NCBI RefSeq assembly: GCF_009711225.1
Contig: NZ_WMIE01000002.1
Location: forward strand, 310,001 to 374,000
Direction: 5' to 3'
From: Paracoccus aestuariivivens
Lineage (GTDB): Bacteria > Pseudomonadota > Alphaproteobacteria > Rhodobacterales > Rhodobacteraceae
Length of the DNA stretch: 64,000 nucleotides
Below the pieces are notes generated by a model. It was not told where the DNA came from. It did no database searches and saw only the letters and a list, made by a program, of their open reading frames with translations. A program made the translations under genes and the position numbers. This document shows, piece by piece, positions 8,394 through 22,243 of this stretch (position 1 is the stretch's first letter; each line of letters starts with the position of its first letter).

Positions 8394-8934
8394 CCTGATC
8401 GCGCCGGTTTTGCATCCGCAGACCGAGATCGCGACGGAACGCTTCGTTCTTCGGCCGCTGCGGCGGTCGGATGCGGGACTGATCGCGCATTACACTCAGG
8501 ATCGCCGCGTGGCCGAGGGCACGCGCTCGATTCCCCATCCCCTGCCGCCGGGCGCGTCAGAGGCTTACGTCAATCGCGCGATATCGTCCGAGCGTGACGA
8601 AGATGTCTGGGCAATCGACGGCTCGGCGAACAAGCTTGCTGAACTGCTTGGCGTCGTGTCTCTGACGCGGATAGAACCGGACCAATCCGAGCTTGGTTTC
8701 TGGGTTGGCGCCGGATTCTGGAACACGGGTTTCGCCACCGAGGCTGTGGCGGCTTTGGTCGCGGCGAACCCGCATGGCTCGCGGACCCTTTTCGCCGAGG
8801 CATTTCAGGACAATCCCGGTTCGGCCCGTGTGCTGACCAATAGCGGGTTCGAATATCTTGGCGATGCCGAAAGCTGGTCGATCGCGCGCAATGCGCGGGT
8901 ACCGACCTGGACCTATCTGCGCAAGATGGCCTGA
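8386..8934 (+). CDS. GNAT family N-acetyltransferase (RimJ-like)
   Basis: A 182-residue acetyltransferase of the RimJ/RimL-like GNAT group: TERFVLRPLRRSDA at the start, then ELGFWVGAGFWNTGFATEAV containing the acetyl-CoA pyrophosphate loop, and ENPGSARVLTNSGFEYLG-like acceptor region near the C terminus. Acetyl-CoA is the donor; the acceptor (a protein N terminus or small amine) cannot be told. AGGGAGG lies 8 bp before ATG 8386. It follows rpmA, where Rhodobacterales often keep a GNAT gene before obgE, and is closed by a strong terminator. Confidence 0.88.
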   Translation: MTDLIAPVLHPQTEIATERFVLRPLRRSDAGLIAHYTQDRRVAEGTRSIPHPLPPGASEAYVNRAISSERDEDVWAIDGSANKLAELLGVVSLTRIEPDQSELGFWVGAGFWNTGFATEAVAALVAANPHGSRTLFAEAFQDNPGSARVLTNSGFEYLGDAESWSIARNARVPTWTYLRKMA

Positions 8935-8966
8935 TCACGGCCATCGGCTGAACTGGAGTTGGATCA

Positions 8967-8990
8967 GGGCGCCCGAGGGCGCCCTTTTTT
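8967..8990 (+). terminator. Rho-independent terminator of the rplU-rpmA-GNAT unit
   Basis: A perfect 7-bp GC stem (GGGCGCC/GGCGCCC, loop CGAG) followed directly by six T. The T-run overlaps the TAA of the convergent lipoprotein gene. Confidence 0.9.
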
Positions 8991-9507
8991 ACTTGTTCAG
9001 GGTAACGGCATTTCCGCTGCCGCTGATGACGACCTGATTGATACCGGCGAGCGCCTCTTTCGAGATTGTCAACGCGGCGGTAATGGTGTCGCTGGCCGGA
9101 TTGGCGGCACTTCTGCTGGCGGCGCTATTCTGCTGCGGCGGATAGCCGACCAGTCGCAAGCGCAGGACGCCGGTGTCGTCGGCGCGGATGCGGCCCTTGG
9201 GCAAGGGTTCCTCGGTGATCAGCGCGACATCCCACCAACCCTTGGTCGCGGGAATGGCGGTGACGACCAGCAGCCGGCCCTCGTACATCGGTTCCCATCG
9301 GGCCGAAACCACATGCGCGATACCGGTCCGGCCATCGAGATTGGTGGTCGGATAGCCCCCTTCGGGCTCTAGGCTTTGCGGCTGATTCGAACCGCCGAAC
9401 CATGTTCCGGGGTTCCAGCTGCTGTCGCCCATGCTGTCGCCAAAACGGCCACACCCTGCCACAAGCAGCATCACGCAGCCAATTTGGCCCAAAGTCCTGA
9501 TCCGCAT
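8989..9507 (-). CDS. Putative outer-membrane lipoprotein of unknown function
   Basis: A 172-residue protein with a lipoprotein signal: MRIRTLGQ, a hydrophobic stretch, then the lipobox LVAGC, so Cys at about residue 19 would be acylated. The +2 residue is Gly, compatible with outer-membrane sorting. The mature part has a tryptophan-rich beginning and no family I recognise. An upstream in-frame start would destroy the signal peptide, so ATG 9507 is used. It is convergent with the GNAT gene and divergent from sufE. Confidence 0.75.
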   Translation of the reverse strand: MRIRTLGQIGCVMLLVAGCGRFGDSMGDSSWNPGTWFGGSNQPQSLEPEGGYPTTNLDGRTGIAHVVSARWEPMYEGRLLVVTAIPATKGWWDVALITEEPLPKGRIRADDTGVLRLRLVGYPPQQNSAASRSAANPASDTITAALTISKEALAGINQVVISGSGNAVTLNK

Positions 9508-9646
9508 TTGGCTGCCCCCGTTCCTTGCCAGTTTCCGCAGAGTGATAGGGCAAAGACGACAAAGGCGAAAGCCTCTTTGACCTTGGTCGAGTGAAGCGCT
9601 ATGCCCGAGTCCGCCCGGAAGTCGCACGAATGCGAAAGGAAGCCAA

Positions 9647-10054
9647 ATGGCCACGCCCGCCTTTGAAGAAATCGCCGAAACCTTCGATTTTCTCGAGGAT
9701 TGGGAAGAGCGCTATCGCCATGTCATCGAATTGGGCAAGGCGATGCCTGCGATGGACCCCGCCTTGCAGGCTCCGGCCACCAAGGTCGAGGGCTGCGCCA
9801 GTCAGGTCTGGATTATGCCGCGCATCACTGACGGTCGGTTCGATTTCGACGGTGACAGCGATGCGCTGATCGTACGCGGTCTGGTCGCGATCCTGCACGC
9901 CCTGTATTCGGGCGTGCCTGTTGCCGATGTGGCCAAGATCGACGCTACATCCGAATTGCGTCGGCTGGGGCTTGAGGAACATCTGTCGGCCCAACGCTCG
10001 AACGGGCTGCGCGCCATGGTCGAGCGGATCAGAGTGCTCGCGGCCGCCGCCTGA
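9647..10054 (+). CDS. sufE: Cysteine desulfurase activator SufE
   Basis: A 135-residue SufE: FDFLEDWEERYRHVIELGK at the start and the sulfur-accepting Cys in VEGCASQVW. It takes persulfide from the desulfurase SufS and passes it to the SUF scaffold for iron-sulfur assembly. Length and motif fit. GAAAGGAAGCC precedes the ATG. It stands alone, away from any suf operon, and is convergent with mnmA (3 bp apart). mnmA also consumes desulfurase-derived sulfur, although a direct link is not shown. Confidence 0.94.
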   Translation: MATPAFEEIAETFDFLEDWEERYRHVIELGKAMPAMDPALQAPATKVEGCASQVWIMPRITDGRFDFDGDSDALIVRGLVAILHALYSGVPVADVAKIDATSELRRLGLEEHLSAQRSNGLRAMVERIRVLAAAA

Positions 10055-10057
10055 GGA

Positions 10058-11224
10058 TCAGCCGCGGCGGTGGGTAATCCAGCCGCCGCCCAGAACGCGC
10101 GTCCCCTCGGTCGCGTAGAACACGCAGGCCTGTCCGGCGCTGACGCCCTCTTCGGGGTCGAGAAGTTCGACCTCGGCGCGGTTCTTTCCGGTCGGGCGCA
10201 GGATCGCCGGACGCGGAGGCCGCGTCGAGCGGATGCGCGCGGTCACAGCGATCTCGCCTTCGAACGGCTCGTCGCCCAGCCAGTTGACCTCTGTCACGGG
10301 AACGATTTTCGTTGCAAGCGCCTGTTTGGGGCCGACGACGACTTGGCGGGTTTCCGGTTCAAGTCGCACGACATAAAGCGGGTCGCCAAGGCCACCGATG
10401 CCCAGACCGCGACGCTGGCCGATCGTGTAATGGATGACACCGCGATGTGTGCCCAGCACGTTGCCGTCCAGATCGACGATTTCGCCCGGATCCGCTGCGC
10501 CGGGCCGCAGTTTCTCGATTACGCTGGCGTAATCGCCATTGGGAACGAAGCAGATATCCTGACTGTCAGGCTTGTCTGCGACGGCAAGGCCGTATTTTGC
10601 GGCCAGCGCGCGCGTCTCGGCCTTGCTCTGCAGGCCACCCAGCGGGAAGCGCAGGTAATCAAGCTGTTCGGAGGTGGTCGAGAACAGGAAGTAGCTTTGG
10701 TCGCGATTGGCATCTGCGGCCATATGCAATTCCGAGCCGTTCTCACCGTAGAAGCGGCGGATGTAATGGCCGGTTGCCATGCAGTCTGCGTCAAGCTCGC
10801 GCGCGGTTTGCAGCAGGTCGCGGAATTTGACCCGCTCGTTGCAGCGGATGCAGGGGACCGGAGTAGCGCCCGCCAGATAGGCGTCGGCAAATTCCTCGAT
10901 CACGGATTCGCGGAACTTGTTCTCATAGTCGAGGACGTAATGCGGGAAGCCCACACGCTCGGCCACGCGGCGGGCATCGTGGATATCCTGACCGGCGCAG
11001 CAAGCGCCTTTCTTGGCCAAAGCCGCGCCGTGATCATAAAGTTGCAGCGTCACGCCGATCACGTCATAGCCCTCGGCCGCCAGCATCGCCGCGACAACCG
11101 AACTGTCGACACCACCCGACATCGCGACAACCACGCGGGTTTCGGACGGAGGCTTGGCAAAGCCGAGCGAGTTCAATGGCGTGTCATGCGCTTCTGCGCG
11201 AGCGGCGGAGCTGCAGCTTGTCAT
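10058..11224 (-). CDS. mnmA: tRNA-specific 2-thiouridylase MnmA
   Basis: A 388-residue enzyme that thiolates U34 of tRNA-Lys, -Glu and -Gln using ATP. Motifs: SGGVDSS (PP-loop), [10 protein letters not shown] (first catalytic Cys in RCNE), and SQDICFVP (second catalytic Cys). ATG 11224 is chosen for the AGGACG about 5 bp upstream; two earlier in-frame ATG codons lack one. About 30 extra N-terminal residues precede the conserved core, not unusual in alphaproteobacteria. It is divergent from sciP, with a 169-bp shared upstream region. Confidence 0.95.
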   Translation of the reverse strand: MTSCSSAARAEAHDTPLNSLGFAKPPSETRVVVAMSGGVDSSVVAAMLAAEGYDVIGVTLQLYDHGAALAKKGACCAGQDIHDARRVAERVGFPHYVLDYENKFRESVIEEFADAYLAGATPVPCIRCNERVKFRDLLQTARELDADCMATGHYIRRFYGENGSELHMAADANRDQSYFLFSTTSEQLDYLRFPLGGLQSKAETRALAAKYGLAVADKPDSQDICFVPNGDYASVIEKLRPGAADPGEIVDLDGNVLGTHRGVIHYTIGQRRGLGIGGLGDPLYVVRLEPETRQVVVGPKQALATKIVPVTEVNWLGDEPFEGEIAVTARIRSTRPPRPAILRPTGKNRAEVELLDPEEGVSAGQACVFYATEGTRVLGGGWITHRRG

Positions 11225-11393
11225 GGATCGTCCTTTTGCGGCGCAGGCGGATATCATGCGCGCCGGATTTATCGACATTTATAGGCAAAATGACGGAATT
11301 CTCAAGGGCAGGGCACATGGGAAACCGTTTTGGCTTCACTCGCATTTAAGAACTCTCTGGCAAAAGCGAAGATGTGAAAGATGGGAATTTTAC

Positions 11394-11669
11394 ATGTTCG
11401 TCAAGAAATCACGCGGTCCGCGGACTGCGCATATGGCAGACGGCTCGATCCTGACGCTGGCCGACCTTCCTGAAGTCGGGATGCGATGGGTCGCCAGACG
11501 CAAAGCCATCGTGGTCGCGGCGGTAAAATACGGCCTGCTGAGCAAGGATGATGTGATCAAACGCTACGATCTGAGCGAGGAGGAGTTCGATACCTGGGCG
11601 CATATGATCGAGCGCCATGGAAGGGATGCGTTAAAAATCACGCAGTTGCAAAAATTTAAGCAACCTTAA
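11394..11669 (+). CDS. sciP: CtrA inhibitor SciP (DUF1153)
   Basis: A 91-residue DUF1153 protein with the family core GSILTLADLP, MRWVARRKAIVVAAVKYGLL and a helix-turn-helix-like C terminus (YDLSEEEFDTW). In Caulobacter, SciP binds CtrA at promoters and blocks recruitment of RNA polymerase, limiting CtrA-dependent transcription after replication starts. The gene sits 92 bp upstream of ctrA, so inhibitor and target are neighbours. ATG 11394 is used because the family begins there; no strong ribosome site is visible. Confidence 0.9.
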   Translation: MFVKKSRGPRTAHMADGSILTLADLPEVGMRWVARRKAIVVAAVKYGLLSKDDVIKRYDLSEEEFDTWAHMIERHGRDALKITQLQKFKQP

Positions 11670-11696
11670 GTTGCATTTGATGAGATTGGATCGTCG

Positions 11697-11711
11697 GTAA
11701 CGCGATATTAA
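11697..11711 (+). promoter_or_regulatory. Candidate CtrA box upstream of ctrA
   Basis: GTAA-N7-TTAA, seven of eight positions of the TTAA-N7-TTAA consensus. It ends 50 bp before the ctrA ATG, and its right half continues as ATTAAC, a known CtrA half-site form. Its position fits autoregulation of ctrA, as in Caulobacter. Confidence 0.5.
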
Positions 11712-11761
11712 CGCTTTCGTGAAACCAATAGTCCGAAATCGGATCAACGAGGGGCAACGAC

Positions 11762-16954
<5,193 letters not shown>

Positions 16955-16968
16955 CTGTCAATCACGAT

Positions 16969-16983
16969 GTTCTTAAAATGTTC
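16969..16983 (+). promoter_or_regulatory. LexA (SOS) box, alphaproteobacterial type
   Basis: A perfect GTTC-N7-GTTC direct repeat, the established LexA site of alphaproteobacteria such as Rhodobacter and Paracoccus. The spacer TTAAAAT contains a -10-like TAAAAT, so LexA bound here would cover the promoter. A third GTTC follows at 16992-16995 (8-bp spacing). The box ends 56 bp before the start of the small membrane gene. Confidence 0.78.
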
Positions 16984-17039
16984 TTTACTTTGTTCCGATT
17001 CGGTGAGAACAAAGTGCAAACATAGCGTGGAGAACAGAC

Positions 17040-17147
17040 ATGAGCCGTGAAACTCTTGCCGATCTCGTTGGTGTCGTTGCCATCTCGCTGATGGCGATTT
17101 TTCTATTCTCGCTTCCGACCATCGTCCCGACGGGCATGGTCGCCTGA
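17040..17147 (+). CDS. 35-residue single-pass membrane protein under LexA control
   Basis: A short gene encoding 35 residues: a polar start MSRETLADLVG, one hydrophobic helix of about 20 residues (GVVAISLMAIFLFSLPTIV) and a short end PTGMVA. GGAG lies 7 bp before ATG 17040. It is preceded by a perfect LexA box and followed by a strong terminator, so it is a complete monocistronic unit. I do not recognise the family. By size, topology and regulation it resembles Caulobacter SidA, a 29-residue SOS-induced inner-membrane inhibitor that binds FtsW; this is analogy, not shown homology. It could also be an SOS-induced toxin-like peptide. Confidence 0.7.
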   Translation: MSRETLADLVGVVAISLMAIFLFSLPTIVPTGMVA

Positions 17148-17234
17148 TCCAAGTATTTGTCCTGCCCCGCGCTTCGCGAAGCCCTCGCCCGGCTTCGCAC
17201 AGACCTTCCCCGGGTCGTGAGATTGCGCGCAACT

Positions 17235-17263
17235 GCCGACCCTTCGGGGTCGGCCTTTCTTTT
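17235..17263 (+). terminator. Rho-independent terminator of the SOS small gene
   Basis: Perfect 8-bp stem GCCGACCC/GGGTCGGC with a TTCG tetraloop, followed by CTTTCTTTT. It lies 87 bp after the small gene's stop and just before the end of the convergent IscU-like gene. Confidence 0.88.
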
Positions 17264-17271
17264 CGGCTGCG

Positions 17272-17709
17272 TCAGCCCTGCGTGGCGTCGATAGCGTCCA
17301 GCGTGGCCTGCCATGCCAACAGGATCGAGGCGTGACGATTCGGAAAATCGCGGGCGGGCAGCAGGGTTTCAAGTTCCGCGAAGGGCTCGGACGGGACGGG
17401 GCCTTCGGTCTTGAGCATCGCGGTCAGTTCCTCGATCGCATGGGCGATTTCGTCGCGTGTGCGGCCGATGACAGCGCCGCCCAGCACCGCAGCCGAGGCT
17501 TGCCCCAATGCGCAGGCCCGCACCTCTTGCGAGAAATCTGCGATCTGGTCGCCGTTCATCACCACATGCGCGGTCACCGAACTTCCGCATTGCGGTGAGC
17601 GGCGATGCGCGCTTCCCGCAGGGTTCTCAAGCTTGCCCAGATGCGGAATATCCGAGGCAAGTGCCAGAATCCGGCGGGAATAAAGCTGCATGAGATCGCT
17701 GTCAGACAT
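17272..17709 (-). CDS. IscU/NifU-N-like iron-sulfur scaffold family protein, third Cys missing
   Basis: A 145-residue protein of the IscU/SufU fold. The first two ligand positions are present (C41 in PQCGSSV, C66 in RACALGQASA). The third, normally in a HCS motif, reads RHASILL, with Ala127. Without that Cys it may not assemble clusters in the canonical way; it could act as a sulfur-handling or cluster-transfer partner. Annotated in relatives, as I recall, simply as a scaffold protein. It stands alone, divergent from hisI with 70 bp between, and convergent with the SOS small gene. Confidence 0.82.
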   Translation of the reverse strand: MSDSDLMQLYSRRILALASDIPHLGKLENPAGSAHRRSPQCGSSVTAHVVMNGDQIADFSQEVRACALGQASAAVLGGAVIGRTRDEIAHAIEELTAMLKTEGPVPSEPFAELETLLPARDFPNRHASILLAWQATLDAIDATQG

Positions 17710-17779
17710 GGCGGACCTTGGGGTTTTCCTTGGTGCGGGTCACGATTAGATAGGGGCGACCCAGCCGAAAGGAAAGCCG

Positions 17780-18145
17780 ATGTTCGACGCTGCGACACTG
17801 AAATACGACGGGAACGGCCTGATCCCGGCGATTGCGCAGGACCATCGCAACGGCGAGGTGCTGATGATGGCATGGATGAATGCGGAATCGGTGGCGCGCA
17901 CGCTGGAGAGCGGCAAAGTCACCTATTGGTCGCGCTCGCGCCAAAGCTTCTGGGTCAAGGGCGAAAGCTCGGGGCACGTGCAGAAGTTGGTGGAGATGCG
18001 GGTCGATTGTGACCGCGACTGCCTGTTGGTGTTGGTCGAGCAGGTCGGACCTGCCTGCCACACCAACCGTCGCAGCTGCTTCTATACCGCGATCCGCGAG
18101 GGGGCCGAGGTCGAGATCATGCAGCCTCAGAATCCCAACGACTGA
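17780..18145 (+). CDS. hisI: Phosphoribosyl-AMP cyclohydrolase HisI
   Basis: A 121-residue enzyme of histidine biosynthesis that opens the adenine ring of phosphoribosyl-AMP. Motifs: [46 protein letters not shown] with Asp/Cys metal ligands, and [12 protein letters not shown]. It is the monofunctional form, without the HisE domain. GAAAGGAAAGCC precedes the ATG. The last 19 bp overlap the 3' end of convergent gluQRS. Confidence 0.96.
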   Translation: MFDAATLKYDGNGLIPAIAQDHRNGEVLMMAWMNAESVARTLESGKVTYWSRSRQSFWVKGESSGHVQKLVEMRVDCDRDCLLVLVEQVGPACHTNRRSCFYTAIREGAEVEIMQPQNPND

Positions 18146-18966
18146 CGGATTTCGGCGGCGCTCATGCCTTGTTCGCGGTAAAGCCGCAGAGCGCGGGCGT
18201 CGTCGCGTTTGGCAAGCCGCTTGCCCTGATCGTCGCGGATCAGGCGATGATGGTGGTAGCGCGGGAAGGGCAGGTCCAGCAGGCGCTGCAGCAGGACATG
18301 GATATAGGTCGAATCCAGCAGGTCCTTGCCGCGCGTGACCAAGGTGATGCCCTGCTCGGCATCGTCCACCACGACTGACAGGTGATAGCTGGTGCCCATG
18401 CCGCGACGGGCCAGAACCACGTCGCCGATGCCAGAGATCATCTGTTCGGCTGACAGGTGGTGCGGGGGGGCGATATTCTCATCCTCGAAGGCGATCCCAT
18501 CAGCGCGCAGGTGATCCAGCGCGCGGGCCATGTTCAGGCGGATTGCGTCTTCCGGGCCAGACGCGGCCATTGTCCGATGTCGGCAGGTGCCGGGATAGAC
18601 CGGGCCGTCGGGACCAATGACCGGCTCGACCCCTTCCTGCGGGGCCGCAAGCGCCGCGCGGATATCGGCGCGTCGGCATTGGCAGGGATAGGTTAGGCCC
18701 AGTGCCGTGAGGCGGTCCAAAGCGGATTGATAGGCAGGCAGGCGGTCGGACTGACGCATCGCGGGCAGGGGCCAGTCTAGGCCCAGCCAATGCAGGTCCT
18801 CAAAGATCATCGCCTCATATTCCGGGCGGCAGCGGCTTTGGTCGATATCCTCGATCCGCAGCAGAAACTGGCCGGAATCGGCCAGTTTTGCTGCCGTCAG
18901 TGCCGCGAAGGCATGGCCCAGATGCAAGGGACCGGTGGGCGAGGGGGCGAACCGCGTGCGGTTCAA
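18127..18966 (-). CDS. gluQRS: Glutamyl-Q tRNA(Asp) synthetase
   Basis: A 279-residue shortened GluRS paralogue that attaches glutamate to the queuosine at position 34 of tRNA-Asp. It has the class I motifs [14 protein letters not shown] (HIGH variant) and KRLAKRDDA (KMSKS variant), and lacks the anticodon-binding domain. The zinc ligands CQC and TCRH are present. It overlaps trmFO by 4 bp (ATGA), forming a two-gene tRNA-modification unit on the minus strand, and overlaps the convergent hisI at its 3' end. Confidence 0.94.
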   Translation of the reverse strand: MNRTRFAPSPTGPLHLGHAFAALTAAKLADSGQFLLRIEDIDQSRCRPEYEAMIFEDLHWLGLDWPLPAMRQSDRLPAYQSALDRLTALGLTYPCQCRRADIRAALAAPQEGVEPVIGPDGPVYPGTCRHRTMAASGPEDAIRLNMARALDHLRADGIAFEDENIAPPHHLSAEQMISGIGDVVLARRGMGTSYHLSVVVDDAEQGITLVTRGKDLLDSTYIHVLLQRLLDLPFPRYHHHRLIRDDQGKRLAKRDDARALRLYREQGMSAAEIRQSLGF

Positions 18967-20303
18967 TTCTGCCCCGAGAGCCAGCCTTGGAAATCGGCTT
19001 TCGCGCGGTCGGTATAGGCCGGATAGCGATCCTTGCGGCCCTTGCGCCCGCCACGCATTTCGTCCAGCGGCGGATAAAGACCGAAATTCACGTTCATCGG
19101 CTGAAAGGTCTTTGCATCCGCGCCGCCAGTGATGTGATTGACCAGCGCGCCCATCGAGGTGGTCACGGGCGGCGGCGGAAGATCGCGGCCAAGCGCCTCG
19201 GCCGCGGCCATGCGACCGGCGAGCAGCCCCATCGCGGCGGATTCCACATAGCCTTCGACGCCAGTGACCTGACCCGCGAAACGCAGGTTCGGACGCGAGC
19301 GCAAACGCAGCCGGTCGTCGATCAGGCGCGGCGAGTTCAGGAAAGTGTTGCGGTGGATGCCGCCCAGACGGGCGAAGCTGGCGTTCTGCAGGCCGGGGAT
19401 GCGGCGGAAGACCTCGGTCTGCGCGCCGTACTTCATCTTGGTCTGGAAGCCGACGATATTATACAGCGTGCCCAAGGCGTTATCGCGGCGAAGCTGGACA
19501 ACGGCATAGGCTTTTTCTGTCGGCTTATGGGTGTTCGTCAGACCGACGGGTTTCATCGGACCGTGGCGCAGGGTCTCGCGGCCGCGCTCGGCCATGACCT
19601 CGATCGGCAGGCAGCCGTCGAAATAGCCGGCGGTCTCGCCCTCATGGAACTCGGTCTTGTCGGCGGCGAGAAGGGCATCGATGAAGCCCTCATAGTCTTC
19701 GCGCGTCATCGGGCAGTTGATATAGGCGGTGCGCTCTTCCTTGGTCTCGCCCTTGTCGTAGCGGCTTTGCAGCCAGCAGATCGACATGTCGATGGTCTCG
19801 GCATGGACGATGGGGGCGATGGCGTCGAAAAAGGCGAGCGAGCCTTCCTCGGTCGCAGCGAGGATCGAATTGCCCAGAGCCGGTGAAGTCAACGGGCCGG
19901 TGGCGACGATCCAGCGACCGTCACTCGGCAGTTCTGTCACCTCGCCGGGGGCGAAGGTAACCAGCGGCTCGTTACGCAGGGCTTCGGTCACGGCAGCGGA
20001 GAAGGCGTCGCGGTCAACGGCCAAAGCGCCGCCTGCGGGCAGGCGGTGGCGGTCGGCCATGGACATGATGAGACCACCAGCCGCGCGCATTTCCCAATGC
20101 AACTGGCCCACGGCGTTCATCTGGTCGTCATCCGAGCGGAAACTGTTCGAGCAGACCATCTCGGCGCAATCGCCGGTACGATGGGCGAAGGTCTCGATCG
20201 AGGGGCGCATCTCGTGCAGCACGACGGGCACGCCCGCGCGCGTGATCTGCCAAGCCGCCTCGGACCCTGCAAGGCCCGCGCCGATGATGTGGATCGGTTC
20301 CAT
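18963..20303 (-). CDS. trmFO: Folate/FAD-dependent tRNA (uracil-5-)-methyltransferase TrmFO
   Basis: A 446-residue flavoprotein that makes m5U54 in the T-loop of tRNA using methylenetetrahydrofolate. The Rossmann fingerprint [15 protein letters not shown] is at the N terminus; the catalytic Cys lies in [12 protein letters not shown]. The conserved HRNTFLNSP and [13 protein letters not shown] motifs are present. First gene of the trmFO-gluQRS unit. AAGGGGTAAGAC precedes the start. Confidence 0.96.
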   Translation of the reverse strand: MEPIHIIGAGLAGSEAAWQITRAGVPVVLHEMRPSIETFAHRTGDCAEMVCSNSFRSDDDQMNAVGQLHWEMRAAGGLIMSMADRHRLPAGGALAVDRDAFSAAVTEALRNEPLVTFAPGEVTELPSDGRWIVATGPLTSPALGNSILAATEEGSLAFFDAIAPIVHAETIDMSICWLQSRYDKGETKEERTAYINCPMTREDYEGFIDALLAADKTEFHEGETAGYFDGCLPIEVMAERGRETLRHGPMKPVGLTNTHKPTEKAYAVVQLRRDNALGTLYNIVGFQTKMKYGAQTEVFRRIPGLQNASFARLGGIHRNTFLNSPRLIDDRLRLRSRPNLRFAGQVTGVEGYVESAAMGLLAGRMAAAEALGRDLPPPPVTTSMGALVNHITGGADAKTFQPMNVNFGLYPPLDEMRGGRKGRKDRYPAYTDRAKADFQGWLSGQN

Positions 20304-20350
20304 GTCTTACCCCTTCGCGTCAGGCGGGCGTCATAGCACCCGTATCCGGC

Positions 20351-20384
20351 AAGAGAAAGGGCGGCACCCGCAAGGATGCCGCCC
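20351..20384 (-). terminator. Rho-independent terminator of rplY
   Basis: Read on the minus strand, GGGCGGCA and TGCCGCCC form a perfect 8-bp stem (10-base loop) followed by TTTCTCTT. It lies 39 bp past the rplY stop. Confidence 0.75.
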
Positions 20385-20423
20385 AATCCGGTCGCGTGAA
20401 ATCCGCACGCGTCAACGCAAGGC

Positions 20424-21047
20424 TTATGCCTCGGCTGCGTCGCCTTCGGCGGCTTCCGCATTGTCTTCCGAACGCAGGCCCGAGGGAGCTGCGATGTTCG
20501 CGATGACGAAGTTGCGGTCGATCGTCGGCTTGACGCCTTTCGGCAGCTCGATGTCGTTGATGTGGATCGTGTCGCCGATCTGACGGCCGGTCAGGTCAAC
20601 GGTGATGTGATCCGGAATCTCGGACGCGGTGACCATCAGTTCAACTTCGGGACGGACCACAACCAGCGTGCCGCCGCGCTTCAGGCCCGGAGCAGCTTCA
20701 TGGTTTTCGAAGGTGACGTGGATGAACAGGTTCACGCGGGTGTCGCGGTGCAGGCGCATGAAGTCGATATGCGTCGGCAGGTCTTTGACCACGTCACGCT
20801 GAACGCCGCGGCAGACGACGCGAACGTCCTCTTGGCCTTCGACTTTCAGGTTCCACAGCGTCGACAGGAAGCGGCCTGCGCGCAGTTTGGTCAGAAGCGA
20901 GTTGAACTCGACTTGGATCGGCTGCGGCTCTTTGCCGTCGCCATAAACGATGCCGGGCACTTTACCTTCGCGACGGGCTTGGCGGGCGGCCCCCTTGCCT
21001 GTCCCCGCGCGTGCCTCGACGACCAGATCAGGGATCTCTTTGGCCAT
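20424..21047 (-). CDS. rplY: 50S ribosomal protein L25/general stress protein Ctc
   Basis: A 207-residue long-form L25 (CTC type). N-terminal L25 domain binding 5S rRNA ([20 protein letters not shown] is the signature) and a C-terminal TL5-like beta domain ([16 protein letters not shown]). The last 20 residues are acidic and Ala-rich. AAGGAATACC precedes ATG 21047, which matches the family start MAKE. Single-gene unit with its own terminator, divergent from the acyltransferase gene. Confidence 0.95.
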   Translation of the reverse strand: MAKEIPDLVVEARAGTGKGAARQARREGKVPGIVYGDGKEPQPIQVEFNSLLTKLRAGRFLSTLWNLKVEGQEDVRVVCRGVQRDVVKDLPTHIDFMRLHRDTRVNLFIHVTFENHEAAPGLKRGGTLVVVRPEVELMVTASEIPDHITVDLTGRQIGDTIHINDIELPKGVKPTIDRNFVIANIAAPSGLRSEDNAEAAEGDAAEA

Positions 21048-21227
21048 TTCGGTATTCCTTACATGTGACAAATTGCGGCCATCCTCCAAGGGTGCATGGC
21101 CGGAATGGGGGCCTATAGACCAACTCCGGTAAAATGGGAAGAACGAATCCTATTGCCAAAATGGAAAAGGAGTCGCTCTCATAGCGTGTGGGGCCATGTT
21201 GGCCGACAGCTTGGTCAGGGCGTAATT

Positions 21228-22235
21228 ATGTTAGCGAGATTTTATTCGGTCGATTACCTGAAGCTGTTCCTTGCGATCGGGGTCGTATTTGGCCATTCGA
21301 TCCTGATCAACAACCACCTCGTCGGGTGGAGCTTCGTGACCGGCATCGGGCTATTGCGAAGCATGGTTCCGGCCTTTTCGATCCTGTCCGGTTTCCTGCT
21401 ATTCTTCATTCACCAGCGCGGAAAGACCAATAAATGGCTGAGCGGGCTGGTGTTCCTTTATGTGTTCTGGACTGTCTTTTACGCGCCGATGTGGATGCGG
21501 GGCGACATGCCGTGGTCCGAAGCCCTCTGGAACATGTTCTGGGGCCCGATGCATCTTTGGTATGTCGCGGGCCTGCTGCATGCGGCGCTGATCTTGTTGG
21601 CGCTTCTCTGGGTGGGGGAGAGGACGGGCAGTGGCGTGAAGCCCCTAATCGTGGGGGCCGTGCTGGCGGGCATTCTGGAAATCACGCTGGCGGTGATGAC
21701 ATTCGCCCCGATCTGGCAATTGTCCACGGAAGTTGTCCGGAACGGGCTGACGGTGATCTTCCCCTTCGCGGCGATCGGTTACCTGATCGCAAAGTTTGTC
21801 GCCGAACGGGGGATCGAGGCATTGCCACGCACCAGCGTGGTCTGGACTCTCGTGTTCGTTCTTTTCACGCTTCGGTTGTTCGAGGCGTCGATCTCGTTTT
21901 TCATGTACGGGCCAAAGTTGCCCGCAATTCCCGAACTGCCTCTGCTTTCCTATCCTGCGGTCGCCCTGCTGTTCATCGGGTTTCTCAGGCTTGATCTTCC
22001 CAAACCTGCGGTCGATCTAAGCCTGTGGTCGTCCAGCATATATTTCCTGCACATCTTTCTGATCCAGGTGATGCGACATTTCGGGATCGACAACATCTGG
22101 ATATATTTGCTGGTCGGTGTCGTCGGATCTGTGCTGGTCGCAGAAGTATTTGTCCTGCTGCGACCCGTGTTGATGCGTTACTGGAAAACAGCGGTTGCTA
22201 CGCGGACGTCAAAGGCTCCCATGCAGGAGCCTTGA
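21228..22235 (+). CDS. Acyltransferase 3 family membrane protein
   Basis: A 335-residue integral membrane protein with about ten hydrophobic segments. The start FYSVDYLKLFLAIGVVFGHS matches the first helix of acyltransferase-3 proteins, which carry the catalytic-type His in the VVxGHS position. MHLWYVAGLLHAA and YFLHIFLIQV are further family-like segments. Such enzymes O-acetylate or succinylate surface glycans; no glycan cluster is nearby, so the acceptor is unknown. ATG 21228 fits the family N terminus, with only a weak CAGGG ribosome site. A hairpin overlaps its last codons. Confidence 0.8.
   Translation: MLARFYSVDYLKLFLAIGVVFGHSILINNHLVGWSFVTGIGLLRSMVPAFSILSGFLLFFIHQRGKTNKWLSGLVFLYVFWTVFYAPMWMRGDMPWSEALWNMFWGPMHLWYVAGLLHAALILLALLWVGERTGSGVKPLIVGAVLAGILEITLAVMTFAPIWQLSTEVVRNGLTVIFPFAAIGYLIAKFVAERGIEALPRTSVVWTLVFVLFTLRLFEASISFFMYGPKLPAIPELPLLSYPAVALLFIGFLRLDLPKPAVDLSLWSSSIYFLHIFLIQVMRHFGIDNIWIYLLVGVVGSVLVAEVFVLLRPVLMRYWKTAVATRTSKAPMQEP
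22212..22233. terminator. Bidirectional terminator between acyltransferase and lldD
   Basis: AAGGCTCC and GGAGCCTT form a perfect 8-bp stem with a CATGCA loop, inside the last codons of the acyltransferase gene. On the minus strand TTT continues the run, serving lldD, whose stop is 11 bp away. Confidence 0.55.
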
Positions 22236-22243
22236 CTGGCAGA

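Noticed and set aside
11656..11669. TTAA-N6-TTAA at the end of sciP, and the same spacing at 55406-55419, as CtrA boxes
   Set aside because: The spacer is 6, not the canonical 7. The first one also overlaps the sciP stop codon. The 11697 site is the better candidate.
16992..17010. GTTC-N11-GAAC palindrome as a second SOS operator
   Set aside because: Spacing does not match any known LexA type; the direct repeat just upstream explains SOS control better.
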